Below are positions 26,327 to 34,087 of a stretch of 47,067 nt of DNA, piece after piece. Position numbers and translations under genes: made by a program. This DNA comes from Deltaproteobacteria bacterium (GTDB lineage Bacteria; Desulfobacterota; Desulfobaccia; Desulfobaccales; 0-14-0-80-60-11). Each line of letters starts with the position of its first letter. The stretch's first letter is position 1. The stretch covers positions 1 through 47,067 of the forward strand of contig JASEFS010000029.1 in assembly GCA_030018495.1 (NCBI GenBank). The letters are read 5' to 3'. The notes below the pieces were generated by a model. It made no database searches. It saw nothing but the letters and a program-made list of their open reading frames with translations, and was not told the origin of the DNA.

Positions 26327-26544
26327 GAATGTTTCGGTCCGTTGCCTCAGGCCTTTTGACTGAGGCGCAAGGGACCTGGGCCGAAATCTGGGATGAGCTG
26401 ATGGGGACGGTCACCAACGGCGCCATGGTCCTGCCCGACGCGGCGCAAGGACCGAAATGCGGCTGGGGGGAGTTCCTGGAGAAGCTGTGGCTTTTAAAAC
26501 ATTATCTCGACTACACAAAGAAGTTTGTCGAGGGCAAAGCATAG
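26245..26544 (+). CDS. uncharacterised small protein, paralog 2
   Basis: This 99-residue protein has its own GAGAGG ribosome binding site 7 nt before the ATG. It shares the pattern of paralog 1: a polar N-terminus, KLRMFRSVASGLLTEAQGTW, a WDELMG turn, and CGWGEFLEKLWLLKHYLDY near the C-terminus. The conserved features are paired Trp/Phe residues and a terminal amphipathic helix. It starts 82 nt inside paralog 1, ends 63 bp before glutamate dehydrogenase, and so should be co-transcribed with both from the sigma-54 promoter. No known domain is recognised. Confidence 0.75.
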   Translation: MPRKLEVVSNDRQPEPHRKNITPEEKLRMFRSVASGLLTEAQGTWAEIWDELMGTVTNGAMVLPDAAQGPKCGWGEFLEKLWLLKHYLDYTKKFVEGKA

Positions 26545-26607
26545 TAAAAAGAGCGGCTATGAAGCTGAATCAGATAAAAATACCACCGAATCGGAGGGGG
26601 CAAGCAA

Positions 26608-27867
26608 ATGTCAGTAACCAGCACTAATAATAATCCATTCTTGATTGCTCAAAAGCAGATAAGGGATTGCGCCGACATCCTGAAGCTGGACGCCAGCGCC
26701 ACCGAGGTGCTTCTGCGCCCCATGCGGGAATTTCATGTAAACTTCCCGGTGCGCATGGATGATGGAACCATAAGGGTTTTTGAAGGTTACCGGGTGCAGT
26801 ATAATGACGCCAAGGGGCCGACCAAGGGGGGAATTCGTTTCCATCCCGAAGAAACCATCGACACCGTCAGGGCGCTGGCGGCCTGGATGACCTGGAAGTG
26901 CTCCTTGCTGGACCTGCCTCTCGGCGGAGGCAAAGGCGGCGTGGTATGCAACCCCAAAGAATTGTCTTTAGCGGAACTGGAGCGCATCAGCCGCGCCTAC
27001 ATCAAGGCCATCGGTCAGTTTATCAGCCCCACCAAGGACATTCCGGCGCCCGATGTATACACCAATCCGCAGATCATGGCCTGGATGGTGGATGAGTATT
27101 CCTCCATCGTCGGCAACAACCAGTTCGGAGTGATTACCGGCAAACCCCTGCCGCTGGGCGGCTCCCCGGGCCGGGCGGACGCGACGGCGCGAGGCGGCAT
27201 GTTTACGCTGCGTGAGGCTGCCCGGGAGATCGGCCTTGATTTGTGCCGAGCGACTATGGCCATTCAGGGGTACGGCAATGCCGGGAGTTACGCGGCCTGC
27301 CTGGCGGAAGCGATGTTCGGCAGCAAAATTGTGGCGGTGTGCGATTCCAAGGGCGCGGTCGGCAATAGAAACGGCATCTGCATCCCCAAACTCACCGAGC
27401 ACAAGAAGAAAAACCTGACGGTGGCCAACTGCGAGGACACCGAAGACGTCAGCAGTCAATCGCTTATGGAAATGGACGTGGATGTGCTGGTGCTGGCCGC
27501 GCTGGAGGGCGTGCTTACCGAAAAGAACGCCGACAAGGTAAAGGCCAAGATCATAGTGGAACTGGCCAACGGACCCACCACCCCGGAGGCGGATGAAATA
27601 CTTTACCGCAAAGGCGTTCACGTCATTCCCGACTTCCTGTGCAACGCCGGGGGCGTGACGGTCTCCTACTTTGAAATGGTTCAAAACGCCTACATGTATT
27701 ACTGGGATGAAAAAGAAGTGCATGAGAAGCTGGACACCAAGATGACCAAGGCCTATCATGAGGTTTTGGAAACCTCCAAAAAATTCCGGATAAATATGCG
27801 CAAGGCCGCTTATGTGGTGGCAGTCGAGCGCGTTGTGGAGGCCATGAAGCTCCGGGGCTGGATTTAA
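26608..27867 (+). CDS. gdhA: glutamate dehydrogenase (Glu/Leu/Phe/Val family)
   Basis: This 419-residue enzyme is preceded by GGAGGGGG. It has the substrate domain with KGGIRFHPE (73-81), K97 in WMTWKCS, the catalytic-lysine motif LPLGGGKGG (103-111) and D149 in DIPAPDVYT. The NAD(P)-binding Rossmann domain carries GYGNAGSYAA (221-230). Length fits the hexameric class of about 420 residues. It interconverts glutamate and 2-oxoglutarate plus ammonia. An acidic C-terminal cofactor preference is not judged here. Its place behind a sigma-54 promoter and a Cache kinase suggests control by an extracellular carbon or nitrogen signal, which is inference. Confidence 0.93.
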   Translation: MSVTSTNNNPFLIAQKQIRDCADILKLDASATEVLLRPMREFHVNFPVRMDDGTIRVFEGYRVQYNDAKGPTKGGIRFHPEETIDTVRALAAWMTWKCSLLDLPLGGGKGGVVCNPKELSLAELERISRAYIKAIGQFISPTKDIPAPDVYTNPQIMAWMVDEYSSIVGNNQFGVITGKPLPLGGSPGRADATARGGMFTLREAAREIGLDLCRATMAIQGYGNAGSYAACLAEAMFGSKIVAVCDSKGAVGNRNGICIPKLTEHKKKNLTVANCEDTEDVSSQSLMEMDVDVLVLAALEGVLTEKNADKVKAKIIVELANGPTTPEADEILYRKGVHVIPDFLCNAGGVTVSYFEMVQNAYMYYWDEKEVHEKLDTKMTKAYHEVLETSKKFRINMRKAAYVVAVERVVEAMKLRGWI

Positions 27868-28174
27868 CAGGATCGGCAATTACTAAAAGGGGGCCGGGGC
27901 TCGCCGGCCTTCGGCCTCCGAATTTTGTGCCCGGTGTCATCATCTAAAGGCGCAATTCATGGCCGCCCACCGAGGGCTCATAAATAGAGCCCCTGCATCG
28001 GAAGAAAAGCCTGACATTTAAGGCTGTTTGCACCTGAAGATCAGGGCCGGCCAAAGCCTGATAATAACGGGGGGCGCGATGCTCAAGTCCCTGCCTGCAT
28101 TACACCGGCTGCTGCAAGTTTGAGCCTGGCCTTATTTTTGCCAACGACCGACACCGGAAAAAGAGCACAAACAG
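27868..28174. other. gap between gdhA and the PEP-synthase-like gene
   Basis: No gene is seen in 307 bp. A GC-rich inverted segment near 27888-27920 (GGCCGG...CCGGCC, with GGCCTTCGGCC) could fold but lacks a T-run. The 3' end contains a candidate sigma-54 promoter at 28127-28142. Confidence 0.5.
28127..28142 (+). promoter_or_regulatory. candidate sigma-54 promoter for the KaiC/PEP-synthase chimera gene
   Basis: The sequence reads TGGCCT-N5-TTGCC, with GG (28128-28129) and GC (28140-28141) 10 nt apart. The core bases fit RpoN, but the flanks are weaker than at 25819. The predicted start is near 28153, about 22 nt before the start codon cluster at 28175. Confidence 0.5.
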
Positions 28175-30811
28175 GTGATGATGCGGCAATCCCAGGCCAT
28201 CGCCAGCGGCATACCGGCCCTGGACGACATTCTGCAAGGGCTGCGCCTGGGAGACAACGTGGTCTGGCAGGTCGACGGCCTGGACAGCTACCGCAAGGTG
28301 GCGCTCCCTTTCGCCAGGCAGGCCCTGCAAGACGGGCGCACCGTCGTTTACGTAAGCTTTGCCCCCCATTCCCGCATTCTTGAGCCGCTTTCCGGCTACC
28401 TCACCACCGAAGTCGACCCCCGCCACGGGTTCGACGCGTTCAGCGCCCAGGTGAACAAGGTCATCGACGAGCAGGGCAGGGGGGTCTTTTATGTTTTCGA
28501 CAACCTGTCCGCCCTGGTGGCGGATTGGGCCACCGATGAGCTCCTGGCGAACTTCTTCCGGCTGACCTGCCCGTATCTCAGGGAAAAGGACACGGTGGCT
28601 TATTTTGCCTTGACCCGGGGGCAGCACTCCCACAGCGCGGTAGCCCGCATCCGGGACACCACCCAGGTATTGATCGACTTCTATCACGTGGGCGACCGGC
28701 TTTATATCCACCCCCTCAAGGTTTGGGACCGCTACTCCTCCCAAATGTTTTTGCCGCACCTGTTCGCCGACGGCGTTCTGACTCCGGTGTCCGTAAGCGG
28801 GGATGCTTCCGCGATTTCCAAGACCGCCAGCAAAAGCCCCCTCAAAGTCAAGGCGGACTCCATTGCGCCCTGGGACAGCGTCTATCGCAAGCTGGCCCAA
28901 TACGATGAGGATGAACTGAGGTTCTTGGAGAGCACCCCCGAGATTCAGGCCTTGCGGCAGGAACTGTCCCAAATGATTATCGGCGGCCATCCGGAGTTCC
29001 AGCGCCTGGCGGATAAATACCTGACTCTCAGCGACCTGCTGGGCATCCGCAACCGCCTGATCGGTTCAGGCCGTATCGGCGGCAAGGCCGCAGGCATGCT
29101 GCTGGCCCGAAGAATCCTCCTGACGGAGCCCGACGGGACCGACTTCTCCCAAGTCCTTGAGGAGCATGACTCCTTTTTTATCGGCTCGGACGTGTTCTTC
29201 ACCTTTCTGGTCAACAACGACCTGTTCCGGCTGCGTCTGCGTTTGACCAGGAATTCCCAGATTTCGGTGGAGGAGTTCAACAAGGTGGAGGAGCGGTTTT
29301 TGGCCGGCAGGTTTCCCGACGAGATCATGGAGCAATTCAAGGACCTCCTGGACTACTTCGGCCAGGCGCCCATCATCGTCAGGTCCAGCAGCCTGTTGGA
29401 GGACGGCTTCGGCAACTCCTTTGCGGGGAAGTACCGGAGCGAATTCTGCGCCAACCAGGGAAGCCCCGAAGAGCGGATGGCCGCGTTCTTGCGGGCGGTG
29501 AAGCTGGTTTATGCCAGCGCCGTGAATCCGGACGCGCTCTCGTACCGGCGCCAGCGCGGCTTGGGGGAATCGGATGAGCAAATGGCCATCCTGGTGCAGC
29601 GCGTCTCCGGCCTGCGCTATCAGCACTACTTTTTCCCGCCGCTGGCGGGCGTGGCCTTCTCCCATAACCTCTACCGCTGGACCGACCGCATCGACCCTAA
29701 TCAGGGCATCATCCGCCTGGTCTTCGGGCTGGGCACCCGGGCCGTCAACCGGGTGGGGGGCGATTATCCCAGGATGATCGCCGTCAGCCATCCCCATCTG
29801 CGCCCGGAGGTGGGGGCCAAGGTGGCCGCCTACTCCCAGCGTCACCTGGACCTTTTGGACTTGGCCGAAAACGACTTCGCGGTCAAGCCGGTGGCCGAAG
29901 TGATCGGGGAGGGGGATTTCCCGAATCTGTATCTGTTTCTCTCTTTTATGGAAGACGGCTATGTCCGGGACCCCGGCGGTCCCCTTCTCAAAAACCTGCA
30001 AAACTCGATCCTGACCTTCAACCAGCTTATCAAGCGCACCGATTTCGTGAAAATAATGCGGGAGCTGCTGGCAAAACTTGAAGCGGCCTACGGCTATCCC
30101 ATCGACACGGAATTCACCGCGTTTGTCGAAGATGCCGGCAAAGTCAGGATCAACCTGGTCCAATGCCGGCCCATGAAGCTGCCGGGCCTGACCGAGGTCG
30201 CCAGCGTGCCCGACGACATCCCCCCGGACCGCATCCTGTTCAGGGCCAGCCGCACCATTTCCGGCGGCGCCATCGCCGACATCCGTTATATCATCTATAT
30301 CGATCCCCAAGCCTACGCCAGACAGGCCCCGCCTGCCTTAAAGCAGGAGATGGGGCGGGTGGTGGGCGAACTCAACCGCCACCCGGAAATCGTCCGGGAG
30401 ACCATCATGATGATGGGGCCGGGCAGATGGGGCAGCTCCAACGTCGCCCTGGGAGTGAACACCACGTACGCGGATATCAACCACACCTCGGTCCTGGTGG
30501 AGATTGCCCGGGAGGAGGCGGGCCACGTCCCCGACGTCTCCTACGGCACCCATTTCTTCCTGGATTTGGTGGAATCGGGGATCATCTACCTGCCTGTATA
30601 TCCCGATGACCCCCAGGCCGGCTTCAACCAGGCCTTCTTTGAAAAATCGGCCAATATCCTGACCCGCCTCCTGCCCGCCGCCGGCCGCTTCGAGGACTTC
30701 ATCAAGGTAATCGATGTCCCCGCCGCGGCTCGCGGCATGTACGCCCAGGTCGTGGCCGACCCCCGCCGGCAAAAGGCCCTGTGCTTCTTCGGTAAAAAGG
30801 CTAAATCCTGA
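28175..30811 (+). CDS. KaiC-like domain fused to PEP/pyruvate-binding ATP-grasp domain
   Basis: This protein has 878 residues (GTG 28175; ATG 28178 and 28181 are alternatives). Residues 1-220 resemble a KaiC/RadA ATPase: GIPALDDILQGLRLGD, then VVYVSF, and a Walker B-like YVFDNLSAL near 105-113. The P-loop is degenerate, with GLDSYRK where GTGKT is expected. From about 295 a PPDK/PEP-synthase N-domain follows: RIGGKAAGM (about 300), IVRSSSLLEDGF (about 401), AGVAFSHN, and QCRPM (about 663) closing the ATP-grasp. A C-terminal domain of about 200 residues has MMGPGRWGSSN (about 746). The phosphohistidine swivel and PEP/pyruvate barrel are absent, so it cannot be an ordinary PEP synthase. It may be a kinase-like or sensory ATP-grasp protein. 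Confidence 0.8.
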   Translation: MMMRQSQAIASGIPALDDILQGLRLGDNVVWQVDGLDSYRKVALPFARQALQDGRTVVYVSFAPHSRILEPLSGYLTTEVDPRHGFDAFSAQVNKVIDEQGRGVFYVFDNLSALVADWATDELLANFFRLTCPYLREKDTVAYFALTRGQHSHSAVARIRDTTQVLIDFYHVGDRLYIHPLKVWDRYSSQMFLPHLFADGVLTPVSVSGDASAISKTASKSPLKVKADSIAPWDSVYRKLAQYDEDELRFLESTPEIQALRQELSQMIIGGHPEFQRLADKYLTLSDLLGIRNRLIGSGRIGGKAAGMLLARRILLTEPDGTDFSQVLEEHDSFFIGSDVFFTFLVNNDLFRLRLRLTRNSQISVEEFNKVEERFLAGRFPDEIMEQFKDLLDYFGQAPIIVRSSSLLEDGFGNSFAGKYRSEFCANQGSPEERMAAFLRAVKLVYASAVNPDALSYRRQRGLGESDEQMAILVQRVSGLRYQHYFFPPLAGVAFSHNLYRWTDRIDPNQGIIRLVFGLGTRAVNRVGGDYPRMIAVSHPHLRPEVGAKVAAYSQRHLDLLDLAENDFAVKPVAEVIGEGDFPNLYLFLSFMEDGYVRDPGGPLLKNLQNSILTFNQLIKRTDFVKIMRELLAKLEAAYGYPIDTEFTAFVEDAGKVRINLVQCRPMKLPGLTEVASVPDDIPPDRILFRASRTISGGAIADIRYIIYIDPQAYARQAPPALKQEMGRVVGELNRHPEIVRETIMMMGPGRWGSSNVALGVNTTYADINHTSVLVEIAREEAGHVPDVSYGTHFFLDLVESGIIYLPVYPDDPQAGFNQAFFEKSANILTRLLPAAGRFEDFIKVIDVPAAARGMYAQVVADPRRQKALCFFGKKAKS

Positions 30812-31019
30812 TGAGCATTATGGCCAGGCTATATAGGCGATACTTGTTGGAAAAATTCGAATCAGAAGATGACCAATATTTGCAAGACCTTTCAGATCGC
30901 GTTCGCGAGGCAGGGAGCCTATAATAATCGAGCAAAGGGTGTTTTCTTCACATGGTTGAGTAATTAACTTTTCAGAGAAAGCTGATGAAACCCACCTTTA
31001 CTTTAAAATCCCCCCTCGT

Positions 31020-32486
31020 CTAATCGCTATTTTGGCGGATGCGGTTGATGAGGCCGGTGATGGAGACGGGGTCGCTGATGGGCACCAGGGCCACCCGGCC
31101 GCCGTAGGACGCGACGATCTCCCGGCCGGCCACTTCTTCTTCAGGAAAGTTGCTGCCCTTGGTGAGCACGTCGGGCTTGAGCGCGGCCAGAATTTCCGGC
31201 AGCTGCCCGCTGTCGAACAGAGTGACGTAGTCCACCGCGGCCAGCGCGGCCAGCATGTGCAGGCGCTGGGCCTCGCCGATGACCGGGCGGCCCTCGCCCT
31301 TCACCCGGCGCACCGAGGCGTCGGCGTCCACCGCCACGATCAGGGTGTCCCCCAGGCGCCGGGAATCCTCGAGGAACTTGACATGGCCCACATGCAGGAG
31401 GTCAAAGCAGCCGTTGGTGAAGACCAGGCGTTTTCCCAAGGCCTTAAGGTGGGGCGCGATAAACTTCAGGTCCTGGAGGGTGACGATTTTTTCCTCCCGG
31501 TGCACGTGGGCCCGAAGCTCCCCTTCCATTTCGCTGAGGAGAATAGGGGCGGTGCCCTTTTTGGTCACCACCACCCCCGCGGCCAGGTTGGCCAGCGCCG
31601 CGGCGTCGGCCAGATCAAGCCCTGAGGCCAGGCTCAGGGCCACGACCGCCACCACGGTGTCGCCTGCGCCGGAGACGTCGAAAACCTCCCGGGGCGTGCG
31701 GGCCGGCAGGCGCAAAGCGCCATCGACCCGGAGCAGGGTCATGCCCGACGCGCCCTGGGTGACCAGGAGGGCCTCCAGGGACAGGCGCTCGCGCAAGGCC
31801 TGCCCGGCCGCGACCACGTCCTCCTGCCCGGCCAGCGGTCGGCCCACCGCGGCCTCCAGCTCCTTGTGATTGGGCGTGACCACCGTGGCCCCGGCATAGG
31901 CGGCATAGTCATTGCCTTTGGGGTCCACCACCACGGGCAGTCCGCGGCCGCGGGCCAGGCGAATGAGGTCCCGCACCAGGTCAGGGACCAGGGTCCCTTT
32001 ATCATAGTCGGAGAGCACCAGGGCCTGAAGCGCCGGCAGACGCGCTGCGGCCAGGGCCGAGGCGGCTTCATAAAGATGGGCTGCCGCGGGCGTCGCGGTC
32101 TCGCGGTCGATGCGCACCACCTGCTGGTGGTCGCCCACCACCCGGGTTTTCCTGGTGGTCTGGCGCCTTGGGTCCACCAGCAAGCCCTGGGGGTCCACTC
32201 CCAGGCGCACCAGCTCCTCTTTCAGCAGCCTGGCGGGATTGTCGTCGCCCACCAGACCCAGGACATCCACCTGGGCGCCCAGGGCCCTCAGGTTGTTGAC
32301 GACGTTGCCCGCGCCCCCCAGGGTGCGGGTCTCGCGCTCAACTTGGACCACCACCACCGGAGCCTCAGGGGAGATGCGGCCCACCTTGCCCCAGATATAC
32401 TCGTCCAGCATGAAGTCCCCGGCCACCAGCAGGCGAGCCTGTGCAAACCTTTTGAGGTCCAGGTGGCGCAGGCGTTCCAGAGACAC
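31020..32486 (-). CDS. hldE: bifunctional heptose-7-phosphate kinase / heptose-1-phosphate adenylyltransferase
   Basis: From the GTG at 32486 the protein has 488 residues. The N-terminal ribokinase-like domain shows DFMLDEYIWG, GGAGNVVNNL (about 57-66), VVDPKGNDYAAYAG and the catalytic DVSGAGDT (about 269). The C-terminal nucleotidyltransferase domain has FTNGCFDLLHVGHV (about 357-370) and TKGSNF. The enzyme makes ADP-heptose for the LPS inner core. The open frame extends to TTG 32510, but those first codons lie inside a 7-bp tandem repeat. Homologs begin with a short SLERL-type segment, so GTG 32486 is preferred. Neither start has a clear ribosome binding site. It follows ugd and lptD on the same strand. 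Confidence 0.93.
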   Translation of the reverse strand: MSLERLRHLDLKRFAQARLLVAGDFMLDEYIWGKVGRISPEAPVVVVQVERETRTLGGAGNVVNNLRALGAQVDVLGLVGDDNPARLLKEELVRLGVDPQGLLVDPRRQTTRKTRVVGDHQQVVRIDRETATPAAAHLYEAASALAAARLPALQALVLSDYDKGTLVPDLVRDLIRLARGRGLPVVVDPKGNDYAAYAGATVVTPNHKELEAAVGRPLAGQEDVVAAGQALRERLSLEALLVTQGASGMTLLRVDGALRLPARTPREVFDVSGAGDTVVAVVALSLASGLDLADAAALANLAAGVVVTKKGTAPILLSEMEGELRAHVHREEKIVTLQDLKFIAPHLKALGKRLVFTNGCFDLLHVGHVKFLEDSRRLGDTLIVAVDADASVRRVKGEGRPVIGEAQRLHMLAALAAVDYVTLFDSGQLPEILAALKPDVLTKGSNFPEEEVAGREIVASYGGRVALVPISDPVSITGLINRIRQNSD

Positions 32487-32496
32487 GTCGGAAGAA

Positions 32497-32530
32497 AGTT
32501 CAAAGTTCAAGGTTCAAGGTTCAAGGTTGA
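32497..32530. repeat. 7-bp tandem repeat (RGTTCAA)x4 with conserved tail
   Basis: Four consecutive 7-bp units of RGTTCAA (32497-32524) are followed by GGTTGAGA and a TTTCTGNGAAA-like stretch. A second array with the same unit and the same GGTTGAGA tail is at 46985-47020. The array abuts hldE and supplies its possible TTG start. Confidence 0.85.
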
Positions 32531-32709
32531 GATTTCTGGGAAAATCCTGCCCCGAATCGAAAAGCTCATCAGTCGGTCAATATATTGCAGAGCAGGCGGC
32601 CTCGCCGGCGATAACATCGCCGGGGGCGGCTGTTCTGCATGATTTTGGCAGAGGCCTCAGGCTCAAATTTGAAGCCTGCAGCGCAAGCATACAGCCTAAG
32701 GCTTAAAGC

Positions 32710-34035
32710 TTATAATTTCTGGCCGATATAAAAATACCTGAACCCCAGTTTGGCCAGCTTTTCCGGATTATACAGATTGCGGCCGTCAAAGATGACCGGC
32801 TGTTTGAGCAGAGTTTTCATCCGCTCAAAGTCGGGCTCCCGGAACATGGTCCATTCCGTGTTGATGATAAGGGCGTCCGCGCCCTCCAGGGTATCGTAGC
32901 AGGATTTCGCAAAGCTCACCGCCTTATTGCCGCCCAACATCTTTTTGGCCTCATCGATGGCCTTGGGGTCGTAGGCCTTGAAGCGCGCCCCGCGTTCGGC
33001 CAGGAGGGAGAGGATGGTAAGCGAGGGCGCCTCCCGCATATCATCCGTGCCGGGCTTGAAAGAGAGCCCCCAGACCGCAAACAGTTTGTCCTTCAAATCA
33101 TCGCCGAAATACCGGCGAATCTGTTCGACGAAGAGGCGCCGCTGATCCTGGTTGACGGCCTCCGCGGCTTCCAGTACGCGGGGCGTGTAGCCATGGGACC
33201 GGGCAGTGTGGATCAGGGCCTGCATGTCTTTGGGGAAACAGGAACCCCCGTAGCCCAGGCCGGGAAAGAGGAAAAGGTGGCCGATCCTGGGGTCCGAGCC
33301 GATGCCCTGGCGCACCATGGCGATATCCGCGCCCGTTAAGGCGCAGATGTTGGCTATTTCGTTGATAAAGGAAATCTTGGTGGCCAGGAAGGCGTTGGCC
33401 GCATATTTGGTCAGCTCCGCGCTCACCACGTCCATAATAATAATGGGGTGGTGGGTGCGCACAAAGGGCGCGTAGAGTTCTTTCATCAGCTCGGCCACCC
33501 GCACGTCGTCGCAGCCCACCACGATGCGGTCCGGCTTCATGAAATCGTCGATTGCGGTGCCCTCTTTGAGGAATTCGGGGTTGGAGACCACATCGAACTG
33601 ATAATCCACCCCCCGGGCTTTAAGTTCAGCGGAGATGACCCGGCGCACCTTCTGCGCGGTGCCGACGGGCACGGTGGACTTCTCCACGATTACTTTGTAG
33701 CCGTTCATAAGCCGGCCGATGTCTTTGGCCACGGCCAAAACCGCGGAGAGGTCCGCGGACCCGTCCCGGTCCTGGGGGGTCCCCACCGCAATAAAAATGA
33801 TGAGACTGCGCTCCACCGCTGCAGCCAGATCGGTGGTGAACGACAGACGGTTTTCTTCAAAGTTGCGCTTTACGAATTCCTGCAGGCCGGGCTCGTAAAT
33901 AGGGATGCGCCCCTGCTCCAGGGCGCTGATTTTGGTGGCGTCCGCGTCGACGCAAATAACTTCGTTTCCCATTTCGGCAAAACAGGCCCCGGTCACCAAA
34001 CCGACGTATCCGGTCCCGACAATTGCTAATTTCAT
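32710..34035 (-). CDS. ugd: UDP-glucose 6-dehydrogenase
   Basis: This 441-residue protein is preceded by AAGGAGG. It starts with the NAD-binding Rossmann motif MKLAIVGTGYVGL (GTGYVG at 7-12) and contains VGTPQD and EKSTVPVGT. The catalytic cysteine lies in GYGGSCFPKD near residue 265, and the C-terminal UDP-binding segment has WGLSFKPGTDDMREAPS. It oxidises UDP-glucose to UDP-glucuronate, a precursor for LPS, capsule or exopolysaccharide sugars. Length is typical. It lies between lptD (52 bp upstream) and hldE, so the three probably form an envelope-polysaccharide operon. Confidence 0.95.
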   Translation of the reverse strand: MKLAIVGTGYVGLVTGACFAEMGNEVICVDADATKISALEQGRIPIYEPGLQEFVKRNFEENRLSFTTDLAAAVERSLIIFIAVGTPQDRDGSADLSAVLAVAKDIGRLMNGYKVIVEKSTVPVGTAQKVRRVISAELKARGVDYQFDVVSNPEFLKEGTAIDDFMKPDRIVVGCDDVRVAELMKELYAPFVRTHHPIIIMDVVSAELTKYAANAFLATKISFINEIANICALTGADIAMVRQGIGSDPRIGHLFLFPGLGYGGSCFPKDMQALIHTARSHGYTPRVLEAAEAVNQDQRRLFVEQIRRYFGDDLKDKLFAVWGLSFKPGTDDMREAPSLTILSLLAERGARFKAYDPKAIDEAKKMLGGNKAVSFAKSCYDTLEGADALIINTEWTMFREPDFERMKTLLKQPVIFDGRNLYNPEKLAKLGFRYFYIGQKL

Positions 34036-34087
34036 TTAAACGCCTTGCCTCCTTGGCTGTTTCAAAAATTCCGCAAAATTTTCTTTT

